From the NCBI RefSeq assembly GCF_012910905.1, contig NZ_WTVN01000012.1, positions 52,661-116,660 on the forward strand: a stretch of 64,000 nt of DNA. Direction: 5' to 3'. Every line of letters starts with the position of its first letter. Within the stretch, counting starts at the first letter, position 1. A model generated the notes under the pieces. That model did not search any database and was not told the DNA's origin. It saw only the letters and a program-made list of their open reading frames with translations. The stretch comes from Aromatoleum toluvorans. GTDB taxonomy: Bacteria > Pseudomonadota > Gammaproteobacteria > Burkholderiales > Rhodocyclaceae. A program made the translations under genes and the position numbers. Shown piece by piece: positions 17,985-27,275 of the stretch.

Positions 17985-18025
17985 TTGAGCGGGGCATAAC
18001 GGCGGGCGATAATTTCGCGATTATC
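17985..18025 (+). promoter_or_regulatory. Promoter and inverted repeat of the rnf operon
   Basis: TTGAGC (17985-17990), a 17-bp spacer and GATAAT (18008-18013). The -10 box forms the left arm of a perfect inverted repeat GATAAT-TTCGCG-ATTATC (18008-18025), a candidate repressor site. Confidence 0.6.
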
Positions 18026-18040
18026 AGGCGATCCGGGATC

Positions 18041-18625
18041 ATGACCAGCTACATCTTCATCGTCATCGGCGCTGTTCTCGTGAACAACGTCGTCTTCGTC
18101 CGCATTCTCGGCCTCTGCCCCTTCATGGGGGTGTCCAAGAAGCTCGAGACGGCGATCGGGATGGGCGCGGCGACGACCTTCGTGCTGACGCTGGCCAGCG
18201 GCACGAGCTACCTGATCGACCACTACCTGCTGCAGCCGTTCGATCTCGCGTTCATGCGCACGCTCGCGTTCATCGTAGTGATTGCAGCGATCGTGCAGCT
18301 CACGGAACTGGTCATACAGAAGACCAGTCCGGTTCTGCATCAGGTCCTCGGCATCTATCTTCCGCTCATCACGACAAACTGCGCGGTGCTGGGCATTCCG
18401 CTGCTGAATGTCGCACTCAAGCACAACCTGCTGGAATCCCTTCTGTTCGGCTTCGGATCATCGATTGGTTTTACAATGGCCCTGGTGCTGTTTGCGGGCA
18501 TTCGCGAACGCCTCGACGGCGCGGACGTGCCGGCCCCGTTCCGCGGTACGGCAATTGCGATGATCACGGCTGGATTCATGAGCCTGGCCTTCATGGGATT
18601 CGCCGGACTGGATCGCTTTCATTAG
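18041..18625 (+). CDS. rnfA: Rnf/Rsx electron transport complex subunit A
   Basis: A 194-residue integral membrane protein with six predicted helices, homologous to RnfE and to NqrE/NqrD. The pair carries an iron centre within the membrane. Motifs [20 protein letters not shown] and [15 protein letters not shown] contain the conserved cysteines that ligate the intramembrane iron. First gene of rnfABCDGE, which couples ferredoxin/NADH redox exchange to an ion gradient. It has a promoter 16 bp upstream. Confidence 0.95.
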   Translation: MTSYIFIVIGAVLVNNVVFVRILGLCPFMGVSKKLETAIGMGAATTFVLTLASGTSYLIDHYLLQPFDLAFMRTLAFIVVIAAIVQLTELVIQKTSPVLHQVLGIYLPLITTNCAVLGIPLLNVALKHNLLESLLFGFGSSIGFTMALVLFAGIRERLDGADVPAPFRGTAIAMITAGFMSLAFMGFAGLDRFH

Positions 18626-18710
18626 GACTCGTCGGCGAGAACTCATTCATGTCTGAAATTGCGCATGCGCCCCGCTGCGGGCGCTCCGCCGCCACCCCGG
18701 CCCTGCCCCG

Positions 18711-19262
18711 ATGCTGACCGCCATCCTCATCATGACCGGGATAGCCATCGTGCTCGGTGCGGCACTGGGCTACGCCTCGATCCGGTTCAAGGTCGCGGGC
18801 GATCCGCTGGTCGAAAAGATCGACGCGATCCTTCCCCAGACCCAGTGCGGCCAATGCGGCTACCCTGGCTGCAAGCCCTACGCGCAGGCCATCTCGAACG
18901 GGGAAGCGGATATCAACCAGTGTCCCCCCGGAGGCGAGGAAGGCATCCGCAAGCTCGCCGACCTGCTCGGACGCGAGGTGAAGCCGCTCTCGGAAGAACA
19001 CGGAACGGAGAAGCCGAAATCGGTCGCGCGCATCGACGAGCAGGTGTGCATCGGCTGCACGCTGTGCATTCAGGCCTGCCCGGTGGATGCGATCGTCGGT
19101 GCGGCAAAACAGATGCACACCGTGGTCGCGCCCCTGTGTACGGGCTGCGAACTGTGTGTCGCGCCCTGCCCCGTCGATTGCATTTCCATGGCGCCGCTCG
19201 CGGAAACCGTCGAAACGTGGAAATGGAAATATCCGGTGCATGAATTGAGGTCCGCGGCATGA
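18711..19262 (+). CDS. rnfB: Rnf/Rsx complex iron-sulfur subunit B
   Basis: A 183-residue protein. The N-terminal membrane anchor (residues 3-25) is followed by a [4Fe-4S] motif [12 protein letters not shown] with a distal Cys in NQCPPGG. Two ferredoxin-type [4Fe-4S] clusters follow ([15 protein letters not shown] and [15 protein letters not shown]). RnfB accepts electrons from ferredoxin or passes them on within the complex. It lies 85 bp after rnfA; the 4-nt overlap ATGA with rnfC indicates coupling. Confidence 0.95.
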   Translation: MLTAILIMTGIAIVLGAALGYASIRFKVAGDPLVEKIDAILPQTQCGQCGYPGCKPYAQAISNGEADINQCPPGGEEGIRKLADLLGREVKPLSEEHGTEKPKSVARIDEQVCIGCTLCIQACPVDAIVGAAKQMHTVVAPLCTGCELCVAPCPVDCISMAPLAETVETWKWKYPVHELRSAA

Positions 19263-20938
19263 TTTCCCGCCTGTTCAATTTCCGCGGCGGGGTCAAGCCG
19301 GAATCGCACAAGACCGAGTCTTCCGGCACGCCCATCGACCAGGCGCCGCTGCCGAAGCGGCTGGTGATCCCGCTGCGCCAGAGCATCCGGTCGACTGCAC
19401 GATGCCTCGTCGAGCCCGGTCAGAAGGTGCTGAAAGGCGAACATATCGGCCAGGGCGAAGGGAGTCTCGGAACCGGCGTCCATGCATCCACCTCCGGTAC
19501 TGTCGTCGAGATTGCGCCGTACCCGATGGCGCACGCGTCGGGGCTCGAAACCCTGTCGGTCGTGATCGCGCCCGACGGCGAGGATCGCTGGATCGATCGT
19601 GTTCCGTTCGATTACCGCAAGGTGTCGCGCGAAGAAGCGCTCGGCTGGCTCAGGAGCTGCGGCATTCACGGCATGGGCGGTGCGGGTTTCCCGACTCACG
19701 TGAAGCTCGGGAGCGGAACGGGCATCGACACCCTGGTGATCAACGGTGCCGAGTGCGAACCGTGGATCACCTGTGACGACCGCCTGATGCGCGAGCGTGC
19801 GGCAGGCGTGCTTTCGGGGGCCATGATCCTGCGCGAGCTGATAGGCGCCCGCCGGGTGCTGGTCGGCATCGAGGACAACAAGCCCGATGCGATCGAGCGC
19901 ATGCGGGCTGCTGCAAGCACCATCGGCGATGACGTCGCGGTCGTGGCGGTACCGACCCTCTATCCCGCCGGCGGCGAGAAGCAGCTGATCCGGGTTCTTA
20001 CCGGAATCGAAATTCCCCAAGGCAAGTTCGGCACGGATTTCGGCGTCCAGTGCTTCAACGTCGGCACGGCACACGCCGTTCATCGCGCCATCCACTTCGG
20101 CGAGCCGCTGCTTTCGCGCATCGTCACGCTGACCGGCAACGTTGCGCACCCCGGAAACCACGAAGTCCTGCTCGGCACGCAGGTCGCGGAACTGCTTGCA
20201 CTGGCCGGCCCCAAGGCGGACACGGATCGCTACATCATGGGCGGGCCGATGATGGGAATCGAGTTGCAGAGCCTCGGCGTCCCCGTCACGGCAACCACGA
20301 ACTGCATCATTGCCGCATCGCCCACGCTATTCCCGCCTCCTCCGCCCGAACAGCCCTGCATCCGCTGCGGCGAATGCGCCCGCGCCTGCCCTGCCGATCT
20401 GCAGCCTTTCGAGCTGTACTGGTTTTCGCGCGCGAAGAACTTCGGCAAGGCTCAGGAGTATCACCTCTTCGACTGCATCGAATGCGGCTGCTGCGCCTAT
20501 GTGTGCCCTTCGCACATCCCGCTGGTCGACTACTTCAGGTTCTCGAAGGGCGAGATCTGGGCCCGCGAACGCGAGCGGACGGCGTCGGACCAGGCACGCG
20601 CGCGCTTCGAGTTCCGCAATTTCCGCCAGGAGCGGGAGAAGGCGGAAAAGGCGGCGAAGCTGGCGGCCAAGGCAGCCGAGACACGCGCCAAACTTCCCGA
20701 AGCCGCTGCTACTGCCGCGGGCACTGCAGCTGCCGCTGTCGCTGCCGAACCCGCAGCATCGCCGGAGGACCTGAAGAAGGCGCTGGTCGCCGCCGCGCTC
20801 GCACGCGCGAAGCAGCAGAAAGCGGCCGTAACGCCGAAGAACACCGACAGCCTGAGTGCCGAAACGCAGGCCGAGATTGCCGCAATCGACGCGCGGCGCG
20901 AAAAACGCAACACGCAAGACGCCGACAAGACGCCCTGA
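19259..20938 (+). CDS. rnfC: Rnf/Rsx complex NADH-binding iron-sulfur subunit C
   Basis: A 559-residue peripheral subunit. GLHG-type residues in [16 protein letters not shown] and the [16 protein letters not shown] segment resemble the NADH/FMN region of NuoF. Two [4Fe-4S] motifs follow: [15 protein letters not shown] and [16 protein letters not shown]. The last 120 residues are Ala/Lys-rich, probably coiled coil or disordered, as in gamma- and betaproteobacterial RnfC. The complex exchanges electrons between NADH and ferredoxin. It is followed 1 bp later by rnfD. Confidence 0.95.
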   Translation: MISRLFNFRGGVKPESHKTESSGTPIDQAPLPKRLVIPLRQSIRSTARCLVEPGQKVLKGEHIGQGEGSLGTGVHASTSGTVVEIAPYPMAHASGLETLSVVIAPDGEDRWIDRVPFDYRKVSREEALGWLRSCGIHGMGGAGFPTHVKLGSGTGIDTLVINGAECEPWITCDDRLMRERAAGVLSGAMILRELIGARRVLVGIEDNKPDAIERMRAAASTIGDDVAVVAVPTLYPAGGEKQLIRVLTGIEIPQGKFGTDFGVQCFNVGTAHAVHRAIHFGEPLLSRIVTLTGNVAHPGNHEVLLGTQVAELLALAGPKADTDRYIMGGPMMGIELQSLGVPVTATTNCIIAASPTLFPPPPPEQPCIRCGECARACPADLQPFELYWFSRAKNFGKAQEYHLFDCIECGCCAYVCPSHIPLVDYFRFSKGEIWARERERTASDQARARFEFRNFRQEREKAEKAAKLAAKAAETRAKLPEAAATAAGTAAAAVAAEPAASPEDLKKALVAAALARAKQQKAAVTPKNTDSLSAETQAEIAAIDARREKRNTQDADKTP

Positions 20939-20939
20939 C

Positions 20940-21947
20940 ATGCTGAATTCTCCGTATATCCGCAAGCCGGCCAGTGTTCAGGGGGTCATGCTGGCCGTCC
21001 TCGTTGCGCTGACTCCGGCGATTGCCGTCTACGCATCGCAGATTGCCGCGGTGGTGCTGGTGAATCTCGCGATTGCCACGGCGACGGCCATGGCGGGCGA
21101 AGCGTTCGTGCTCAAGCTGCGCGGTCGGCCGATCGCGCCGGCGCTGTCCGACCTCTCGGCGGTCGTCACGGCCTGGCTGGTCGTCCTGTGCTTCCCCCCG
21201 ATCCTTCCCTGGTGGGCGACGATGCTGGGTGTGCTGATCGCCATCGTCGCGGTCAAGCACCTTTATGGCGGCCTCGGACAGAATCCGTTCAACCCCGCGA
21301 TGGTGGCCTACTGCGCGATGATCGTCGCCTTCCCCGCGCTGATGTCGCAATGGCCGCCCGCCGGCCAACTGGACTTCCAGACGCAGTTGGGGCTGGTGCT
21401 GGGGGGCGTGCGCGAACTCGATGGCGTTGCCAGCGCAACGGCACTCGATGCGGTCAAGACGGGATTGCGGGCCGCAGGCGCAACCGTGGACGCGATCATG
21501 AGCGCGGGCAGCTTCGGCGTGATCGCCGGGCGCGGATGGGAATGGCTGGCGCCGGCGTATGCAGCGGGAGGCGCCTACCTGCTCGCCTGCGGGGTCATCA
21601 CCTGGCACATGCCGGCCGCCTTTCTTGCCGCGCTGACGGTCGTTTCGGGCGCGTTCTGGCTCGCGAACCCCGGGCAGTTCGCCTCCCCGCTGTTTCACCT
21701 GGCAAGTGGCGGCGCCATGCTCGGGGCGTTCTTCATCGTCACCGACCCGGTCTCCGGTGCGACCACGCCTCGCGGCAAGCTGATCTTCGCGGCCGGTGTC
21801 GCTCTCGTCGCCTACATCATCCGCGTCTTCGGCGCCTTCCCCGAAGGCATCGCCTTTGCCGTCCTGCTGATGAACATCTGCGTGCCGCTGATCGACATGA
21901 ACACCCAGCCGCGCGTCTTCGGCTACCGCGGAGACAAGGCACGATGA
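20940..21947 (+). CDS. rnfD: Rnf/Rsx complex membrane subunit D
   Basis: A 335-residue membrane protein with about nine helices, homologous to NqrB. The motif TDPVSGATTPRGK carries the Thr that takes covalent FMN in this family. The ATG at 20940 (MLNSPYIRKPASVQGVML) matches RnfD N-termini; an upstream 28-codon extension overlaps rnfC. The 4-nt overlap with rnfG (ATGA) indicates coupled translation. Confidence 0.95.
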   Translation: MLNSPYIRKPASVQGVMLAVLVALTPAIAVYASQIAAVVLVNLAIATATAMAGEAFVLKLRGRPIAPALSDLSAVVTAWLVVLCFPPILPWWATMLGVLIAIVAVKHLYGGLGQNPFNPAMVAYCAMIVAFPALMSQWPPAGQLDFQTQLGLVLGGVRELDGVASATALDAVKTGLRAAGATVDAIMSAGSFGVIAGRGWEWLAPAYAAGGAYLLACGVITWHMPAAFLAALTVVSGAFWLANPGQFASPLFHLASGGAMLGAFFIVTDPVSGATTPRGKLIFAAGVALVAYIIRVFGAFPEGIAFAVLLMNICVPLIDMNTQPRVFGYRGDKAR

Positions 21948-22606
21948 GCGCCCGCTGCACTGCGGCACGGACGTCGCTGCGCACCGCCGGCATCATGGTG
22001 GTGTTCACGGTGGCCTTTACCGCGCTGATGGCGGCGACCTTCGAAGTCACCCGCCCCACGATCGAAGCCTCGGCGCAGGAAGGGAAGATGCGCCTGATCA
22101 ACGAGGTGCTGCCGCGCGCCAGCTACGACAACCTCCTTCTGGACGACTTCGTCACCCTCGGACCGACCCCGGAGCTCGGACTCGATGACGGCGGACACAT
22201 CTTTCGCGCACGCAAGGCCGGCGAGCCGGCGGCGCTGGTGCTCGAGGTCATCGCGCCGGACGGCTACGCCGGGCGGATCCAGATGGTGGTCGCCGTCGGC
22301 GCCGATGGGCGGGTGAATGGGGTGCGCGTCACCGGACACAGGGAAACCCCCGGCCTGGGCGACTACATCGACCCGAAGAAGGATCGCAACAAGTCCCAGC
22401 CCTGGATCGAGCAGTTTGCGGACGTCTCCTTCGCCGACATCGGCCTCGACAAGTGGAAGGTCAGGCGCGACGGCGGCGTGTTCGCCTCCCGCAGCGGTGC
22501 GACCATCAGCGCACGTGCGGTGACCCATGCCGCGGCACGTGCTGCGGACTATGCGATTCGTCACCGCGACGCGCTGTTCACCGCCCCGGCGGGCGGGCGA
22601 CTCTGA
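21944..22606 (+). CDS. rnfG: Rnf/Rsx complex flavoprotein subunit G
   Basis: A 220-residue protein. One N-terminal membrane helix (about 12-32) is followed by a periplasmic FMN-binding domain. RSGATISARAV near residue 186 carries the S(T)GAT-type Thr that binds FMN covalently. HRETPGLGDYIDPKKD is a typical RnfG/NqrC segment. The start at 21944 overlaps the rnfD stop; the long open frame upstream is out of phase with rnfD. Confidence 0.94.
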   Translation: MSARCTAARTSLRTAGIMVVFTVAFTALMAATFEVTRPTIEASAQEGKMRLINEVLPRASYDNLLLDDFVTLGPTPELGLDDGGHIFRARKAGEPAALVLEVIAPDGYAGRIQMVVAVGADGRVNGVRVTGHRETPGLGDYIDPKKDRNKSQPWIEQFADVSFADIGLDKWKVRRDGGVFASRSGATISARAVTHAAARAADYAIRHRDALFTAPAGGRL

Positions 22607-22613
22607 CCGGAAA

Positions 22614-23324
22614 ATGGCCATGAACCTGCAAAGCTTTCGAGAATCGGCCTGGAATGGCCTCTGGCGCCAGAACACCGGACTCGTTCAACTGCTCGGCCTG
22701 TGCCCCATCCTCGCGGTGAGCACCAGCGTCGTCAATGCAGCGAGCCTGGGCCTCGCGACCGTTGTCGTGATGGCCGTGTCGAACTTCGCCGTCGCCTCCC
22801 TGCGCAACTTCATCCCCTACGAGATCCGCATCCCGGTCTTCATCCTGATCATCGCGGCGCTCACCACGGTCGTCGATCTCTCGTTCAATGCCTATTTCCA
22901 CGACCTCTACCTCGTGCTGGGCATCTTCATCCCGCTGATCGTGACGAACTGCATCGTCCTCGCCCGCGTGGAGGCCTTCGCCGCCAAGAACGATCCGGTG
23001 TCGTCGACCGTAGACGGCGTGATGATGGGCCTGGGCCTTGTCTGTCTCCTCGCCGTCCTGGGGGGACTGCGCGAACTCGTCGGCAACGGGACCCTGCTTT
23101 CCGGCATCGAGATGGTGTTCCCGGGGCTTTCGGCGATCTCGCTGTTCGGCCCCGACTACCCCGGCTTCCTGATCGGTATTCTTCCGCCCGGGGCCTTCTT
23201 CGCGCTCGGCTGCCTGATCGCACTTTCGAACCTGATCCGCAGCCGTGCGGCAAGGCACAAGACCGCGGCCCCGCACCCGACGGTCCCCACCCCGGCGACC
23301 GACCAGCCGGCATCGGCGGCCTGA
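22614..23324 (+). CDS. rnfE: Rnf/Rsx complex subunit E
   Basis: A 236-residue six-helix membrane protein, paralogue of RnfA and homologue of NqrD. LVQLLGLCPILAVSTSVVNA and IVTNCIVLARVEAFA carry the conserved cysteines for the intramembrane iron. A Pro/Thr-rich cytoplasmic tail closes it. The ATG at 22614 lies 7 bp after rnfG, with GGAAAA before it. It completes rnfABCDGE and leads directly into nth, as in the E. coli rsx locus. Confidence 0.94.
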   Translation: MAMNLQSFRESAWNGLWRQNTGLVQLLGLCPILAVSTSVVNAASLGLATVVVMAVSNFAVASLRNFIPYEIRIPVFILIIAALTTVVDLSFNAYFHDLYLVLGIFIPLIVTNCIVLARVEAFAAKNDPVSSTVDGVMMGLGLVCLLAVLGGLRELVGNGTLLSGIEMVFPGLSAISLFGPDYPGFLIGILPPGAFFALGCLIALSNLIRSRAARHKTAAPHPTVPTPATDQPASAA

Positions 23325-23338
23325 CCCGCATGCCAGGC

Positions 23339-23971
23339 ATGAATCGGGAGTCCGTGCGCGAGTTCTTTCGCCGCCTTGCCGCCGCGAATCCGCATCCCAC
23401 GACCGAACTCGAATACGGTTCGCCGTTCCAGTTGCTCGTTGCGGTCGTCCTGTCGGCGCAGGCGACCGACAAGAGCGTCAACCTTGCCACGCGCGGGCTG
23501 TTCGAGGCCGCACCGACCCCCGAGGCGATGATCACCCTGGGCGAGGAAGGGGTGGCCGCGCACATCCGCACGATCGGCCTGTACCGGAACAAGGCGAGGA
23601 ACGTGGTTGCGCTGTCGCACTTGCTGCTCGAGCGCCACGCCGGCGAGGTCCCGCGCGACCGTGTCGCGCTGGAGGCACTCCCCGGTGTCGGACGAAAGAC
23701 GGCGAATGTGGTATTGAATACGGTCTTCGGCGAGCCGGTGATGGCCGTCGATACGCATATCTTCCGCCTGGCCAATCGTACCGGACTCGCGCCCGGCAAG
23801 GATGTCCTGGCTGTGGAGAATGCCCTGATGCGCCGCGTGCCCAAGGATTACCTGCGCGACGCCCACCATTGGCTGATCCTGCACGGCCGCTACGTCTGCA
23901 CCGCGCGCAAGCCGAAATGCGCGGAATGCCTGGTGCGGGACTTGTGCGAGTACCGTGACAAGACCGCTTGA
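23339..23971 (+). CDS. nth: Endonuclease III
   Basis: A 210-residue DNA glycosylase/AP lyase that removes oxidised pyrimidines. It shows the helix-hairpin-helix LPGVGRKTANVVL with the catalytic Lys, VDTHIFRLANR with the catalytic Asp, and a C-terminal [4Fe-4S] motif C-x6-C-x2-C-x5-C (CTARKPKCAECLVRDLC). It aligns colinearly with E. coli Nth from MN...NPHPTTEL, supporting the ATG at 23339; an ATG at 23330 is possible. The rnf-nth linkage places a 4Fe-4S repair enzyme with the electron-transfer complex. Confidence 0.95.
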   Translation: MNRESVREFFRRLAAANPHPTTELEYGSPFQLLVAVVLSAQATDKSVNLATRGLFEAAPTPEAMITLGEEGVAAHIRTIGLYRNKARNVVALSHLLLERHAGEVPRDRVALEALPGVGRKTANVVLNTVFGEPVMAVDTHIFRLANRTGLAPGKDVLAVENALMRRVPKDYLRDAHHWLILHGRYVCTARKPKCAECLVRDLCEYRDKTA

Positions 23972-23992
23972 TCCATCACTTATCGAGACGAA

Positions 23993-24418
23993 ATGTTCAA
24001 TCCATCCCGCGATCAGGTACGTTCCTTCTTCATCGAGAGCTGGCGAAAGTACCGTGCAAAGGAAGTCCAGACGCCGCTCGAGCACATGGCGAACGACCTC
24101 ATCCTCCTGCATCCCGAATACCACGCACTGCTCGAAGACCCCGAAGCGGTCGACAAGGAGTTCTCGCCCGAAGGCGGGCAGCTCAATCCCTTCCTGCACC
24201 TTTCGCTGCATCTGGCGATCGAGGAGCAACTGTCGATCGACCAGCCCCCCGGACTGCGCGCCGCATTCGAGGCGTGCCAGGCCCGGCGCGGCGACCGTCA
24301 CGACGCACTGCACGATGTCCTCGAGTGCCTCGGCGAAACGATGTTCGACGCTCAGCGGAACAACACCCCGCCCGACGGCGAGGCGTACGTCAGCTGCGTC
24401 CTGCGTCGGGCCGGTTGA
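23993..24418 (+). CDS. DUF1841 family protein
   Basis: A 141-residue protein (MFNPSRDQVRSFFIESWRKY) of the DUF1841 family, conserved in beta- and gammaproteobacteria without a known function. It is rich in His and acidic residues in the middle (HPEYHALLEDPEA, FLHLSLHLAIEEQ) and appears all-helical, soluble and cytoplasmic. It lies 21 bp after nth, so it may be the last gene of the rnf-nth transcript. Confidence 0.82.
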   Translation: MFNPSRDQVRSFFIESWRKYRAKEVQTPLEHMANDLILLHPEYHALLEDPEAVDKEFSPEGGQLNPFLHLSLHLAIEEQLSIDQPPGLRAAFEACQARRGDRHDALHDVLECLGETMFDAQRNNTPPDGEAYVSCVLRRAG

Positions 24419-24472
24419 AGCGGAACAGGCTGCGTCCCGAGCTTCAACGCTCGTGTCTTCGGTTGGACACCC

Positions 24473-24478
24473 TATAAT
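24473..24478 (+). promoter_or_regulatory. Candidate -10 box of the MoxR gene
   Basis: TATAAT 29 bp before the ATG; no convincing -35. An inverted repeat GTTGAAGC / GCTTCAAC (24414-24448) lies upstream and may terminate the preceding transcript. Confidence 0.4.
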
Positions 24479-24507
24479 CAGGGTTCGCCAACGAAAGGAC
24501 TTCTCCG

Positions 24508-25350
24508 ATGCGCTTTGAAGGATCACGCGACTACGTTGCCACCCCCGACCTGATGCTCGCGGTGAACGCGGCCATCAAGCTCCAGCGGCCGCTGCTGATC
24601 AAGGGAGAACCCGGCACCGGCAAGACGATGCTCGCCGAAGAGGTGGCCGAGTCGCTCGGCCTGCCGCTGCTGCAGTGGCACATCAAGTCCACGACCAAGG
24701 CCCAGCAGGGGCTTTACGAATACGATGCGGTTTCGCGCCTGCGCGACTCGCAACTGGGCGACGACCGCGTCAAGGACATCGCCAACTACATCGTCAAGGG
24801 CGTGCTGTGGCAGGCCTTCGAGTCCGACAGCCCGTGCGTCGTGCTGATCGACGAGATCGACAAGGCGGACATCGAATTCCCCAACGATCTCCTACGCGAA
24901 CTCGACCGCATGGAGTTCCACGTGTACGAGACGCGCAAGACGATCCAGGCGCGCCACCGGCCGATCGTCTTCATCACGTCGAACAACGAGAAGGAGTTGC
25001 CGGACGCCTTCCTGCGCCGCTGCTTCTTCCACTACATCCGCTTTCCCGATCGCGACACGATGCAGCAGATCGTGGATGTCCACTTCCCCGACCTCAAGAA
25101 GGATATGCTGCGCGAGGCGCTGGAAGTGTTCTTCGGCCTGCGCGACGTTCCCGGCCTGAAGAAGAAGCCCTCGACCTCCGAGCTCATTGACTGGCTCAAG
25201 CTGCTCGTGGCCGAGGACATTCCGCCCGAGACGCTGCGGAGCCAGGATCAGCGCGCGGTCGTGCCGCCGCTTGCCGGCGCGCTGCTCAAGAACGAGCAGG
25301 ACCTGCACCTGTTCGAACGACTGGTCTTCATGGCCCGGCACAACCGCTGA
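24508..25350 (+). CDS. MoxR-type AAA+ ATPase
   Basis: A 280-residue AAA+ ATPase. Walker A GEPGTGKTM (about 33-40), Walker B VVLIDEIDKAD (about 111-121), sensor 1 in FITSNNEKELPDAFLRRC with an arginine finger. MoxR ATPases act as chaperones for assembly or metal loading of partner enzymes and usually pair with a VWA protein. The next gene, 48 bp downstream, encodes such a partner. This subgroup has a broad distribution in proteobacteria; the client here is unknown. Confidence 0.9.
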   Translation: MRFEGSRDYVATPDLMLAVNAAIKLQRPLLIKGEPGTGKTMLAEEVAESLGLPLLQWHIKSTTKAQQGLYEYDAVSRLRDSQLGDDRVKDIANYIVKGVLWQAFESDSPCVVLIDEIDKADIEFPNDLLRELDRMEFHVYETRKTIQARHRPIVFITSNNEKELPDAFLRRCFFHYIRFPDRDTMQQIVDVHFPDLKKDMLREALEVFFGLRDVPGLKKKPSTSELIDWLKLLVAEDIPPETLRSQDQRAVVPPLAGALLKNEQDLHLFERLVFMARHNR

Positions 25351-25398
25351 CGAACGGATGCGTTCGAAAGCCGAGAAGCCACGCCAAGGGCGAATCAC

Positions 25399-26577
25399 AT
25401 GCTCATCGATTTCTTCCTGCATCTGAAGGCGAGCAAGCTGCCTGTTTCCACGCGCGAGTTCCTGACCTTGCTGGAGGGGCTGCGCGACGGCGTGTGCGGG
25501 CACGCGATCGACGAGTTCTACTTCTACGCGCGCACCTGCCTGGTGAAGGATGAGTCGCGCTACGACCGCTTCGATCAGGCGTTCGCTGCGTACTTCAAGG
25601 GTGTAACGGAGATTCCCGGCCTGGAGAAGGAGCTGCCGGAGGAATGGCTGCGGGCGATGATGAAGAAACATCTGTCGCCCGAGGAAAAGGCACAACTCGA
25701 AAAACTGGGCTGGGACAAGCTGATGGAGGAGTTCCGCAAGCGTCTCGAGGAGCAGAAGGAGCGCCATCAGGGCGGCTCGAAGTGGATCGGGACGGGCGGC
25801 AAGTCCCCGTTCGGCAACGGCGGCTATCACCCCGAGGGCATCCGCGTCGGCGGGGAGTCGGCGGGCAATCGCACCGCGATCAAGGTCTGGGAAAAGCGCG
25901 AATACCGCAACCTGGACGACTCCATCGAACTCGGTACGCGCAACATCAAGGTCGCCCTGCGGCGGCTGCGGCGCTTTGCGCGCGAAGGCGCGGCGGACGA
26001 GCTCGACCTCGACGGCACGATCGCGGCGACCGCGCGCAACGCGGGCTGGCTAGACCTGATGATGCGCCCCGAGCGCCACAATGCGGTGAAGGTGCTGCTT
26101 TTCCTCGATGTCGGCGGATCGATGGACGATCACGTGAAGGCCTGCGAGGAGCTGTTCTCGGCCTGCCGCGCGGAATTCAAGCACCTGGAGCACTTCTACT
26201 TCCACAACTGCGTGTACGAGGGCGTGTGGCGGGACAGCCGCCGCAGGCATGCGGAAACACTCCCGGTGCACGACCTGATCCACAAGTACGGGCCCGACTA
26301 CAAGCTGATCTTCGTCGGGGACGCGACGATGAGCCCGTACGAGATCCTGCACCAGCATGGCTCGATCGAGCACATGAACGCGGAAGCGGGAGCGACCTGG
26401 CTGCGGCGTCTGCTGGATGCCTGGCCCGCCGCCGCCTGGCTCAATCCCGAACCCGAGCGGCTATGGCCTTATCGTCAGTCGATCGAGATCATCAACGGCA
26501 TCATGGGGCAGCGCATGTATCCGATGACGCTGGAGGGACTCGAGCGGGCGATGCGGCAGTTGTCGAAGAAGACCTGA
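25399..26577 (+). CDS. VWA (CoxE-like) domain protein, partner of MoxR
   Basis: A 392-residue soluble protein. The N-terminal half (1-140) is helical with a long charged segment (PEEKAQLEKLGWDKLMEEFRK). A Gly-rich linker follows, then a von Willebrand A domain (about 230-390). The MIDAS sequence reads DVGGSMDDH rather than the usual DxSxS: the first Ser position is Gly, so metal binding may be altered. It pairs with the MoxR ATPase just upstream, a widespread chaperone pair. Confidence 0.87.
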   Translation: MLIDFFLHLKASKLPVSTREFLTLLEGLRDGVCGHAIDEFYFYARTCLVKDESRYDRFDQAFAAYFKGVTEIPGLEKELPEEWLRAMMKKHLSPEEKAQLEKLGWDKLMEEFRKRLEEQKERHQGGSKWIGTGGKSPFGNGGYHPEGIRVGGESAGNRTAIKVWEKREYRNLDDSIELGTRNIKVALRRLRRFAREGAADELDLDGTIAATARNAGWLDLMMRPERHNAVKVLLFLDVGGSMDDHVKACEELFSACRAEFKHLEHFYFHNCVYEGVWRDSRRRHAETLPVHDLIHKYGPDYKLIFVGDATMSPYEILHQHGSIEHMNAEAGATWLRRLLDAWPAAAWLNPEPERLWPYRQSIEIINGIMGQRMYPMTLEGLERAMRQLSKKT

Positions 26578-26610
26578 ACGCCGCCGGGCACCCGCCCCGC
26601 GGCGCCGCCC

Positions 26611-27108
26611 TTATTCCGAAAACGGCAAGGGCTGCATGCCGAAGCCCTCGTCGAGATCCTTGATCTGATGCAGCAGCCCGTCGAGTTCCTGCTGCAGGCG
26701 TGCCTGCGCCGCTTCGTCGAGCAGGCGCAGGGCTTCGGGCAGCACGCCGCGCGCGGGCGACGGCGCACGCGCGAGCAACTGGCGCCCGGCCGTCGTCAGG
26801 GACAGGCGCACGACCCGCTGGTCGGCACTCGTTCGCTCCTTCAGGACGAGCCCGTTGGTCTCGAGCTTGTCGATCATGTTGGAGGCGGTCGACTGGTGCA
26901 GCGCCATCCGCTTGGCCAACTCGCCGACGCGCAACCCGGGCTCCTCGAGAAGCTCCTGCAGTGCCCATAGCTGGGCGCCGGTCACGCCGCTTTGCTTCTC
27001 GACCCACTGGGAGTGGCGCTGCGCAGTGCGGATGAGTACCCGGAAGCGCTGCAGTACGGACAGCGGCGTCACCTGCGATTGCTGCTTGGGGTCAGACGGT
27101 TTGCTCAC
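26611..27108 (-). CDS. MarR-family transcriptional regulator
   Basis: A 165-residue dimeric winged-helix repressor. LRVGELAKRMALHQSTASNMIDKLETNGLV is the recognition region (about 60-90), and KERTSADQRVVRLSLTTAGRQLL forms the wing. The N-terminal polar tail and C-terminal helix provide dimerisation. It is convergent with the VWA gene and divergent from the ClC gene across 167 bp. It may therefore control itself and the ClC transporter in response to a phenolic or other small molecule. Confidence 0.88.
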   Translation of the reverse strand: MSKPSDPKQQSQVTPLSVLQRFRVLIRTAQRHSQWVEKQSGVTGAQLWALQELLEEPGLRVGELAKRMALHQSTASNMIDKLETNGLVLKERTSADQRVVRLSLTTAGRQLLARAPSPARGVLPEALRLLDEAAQARLQQELDGLLHQIKDLDEGFGMQPLPFSE

Positions 27109-27170
27109 GCTTGAAGCTTCCCTTTGCTCAATGCCGGGAAACCCCGGAAAATATTTTCACAAATGTTATA

Positions 27171-27189
27171 CCGGACGCTTCATGTCCGG
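27171..27189. promoter_or_regulatory. Inverted repeat between marR and clc
   Basis: CCGGAC-GCTTCAT-GTCCGG, perfect 6-bp arms, in the divergent region. It is a possible MarR operator; CCGGAC recurs twice at 27241-27256. Confidence 0.35.
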
Positions 27190-27275
27190 ATACCGTCTTT
27201 TACGGATATCGTAGCGGAGACACCGCTTATTCCCAACAATCCGGACCTTCCGGACTTCGATCGCAACGGAGCATC

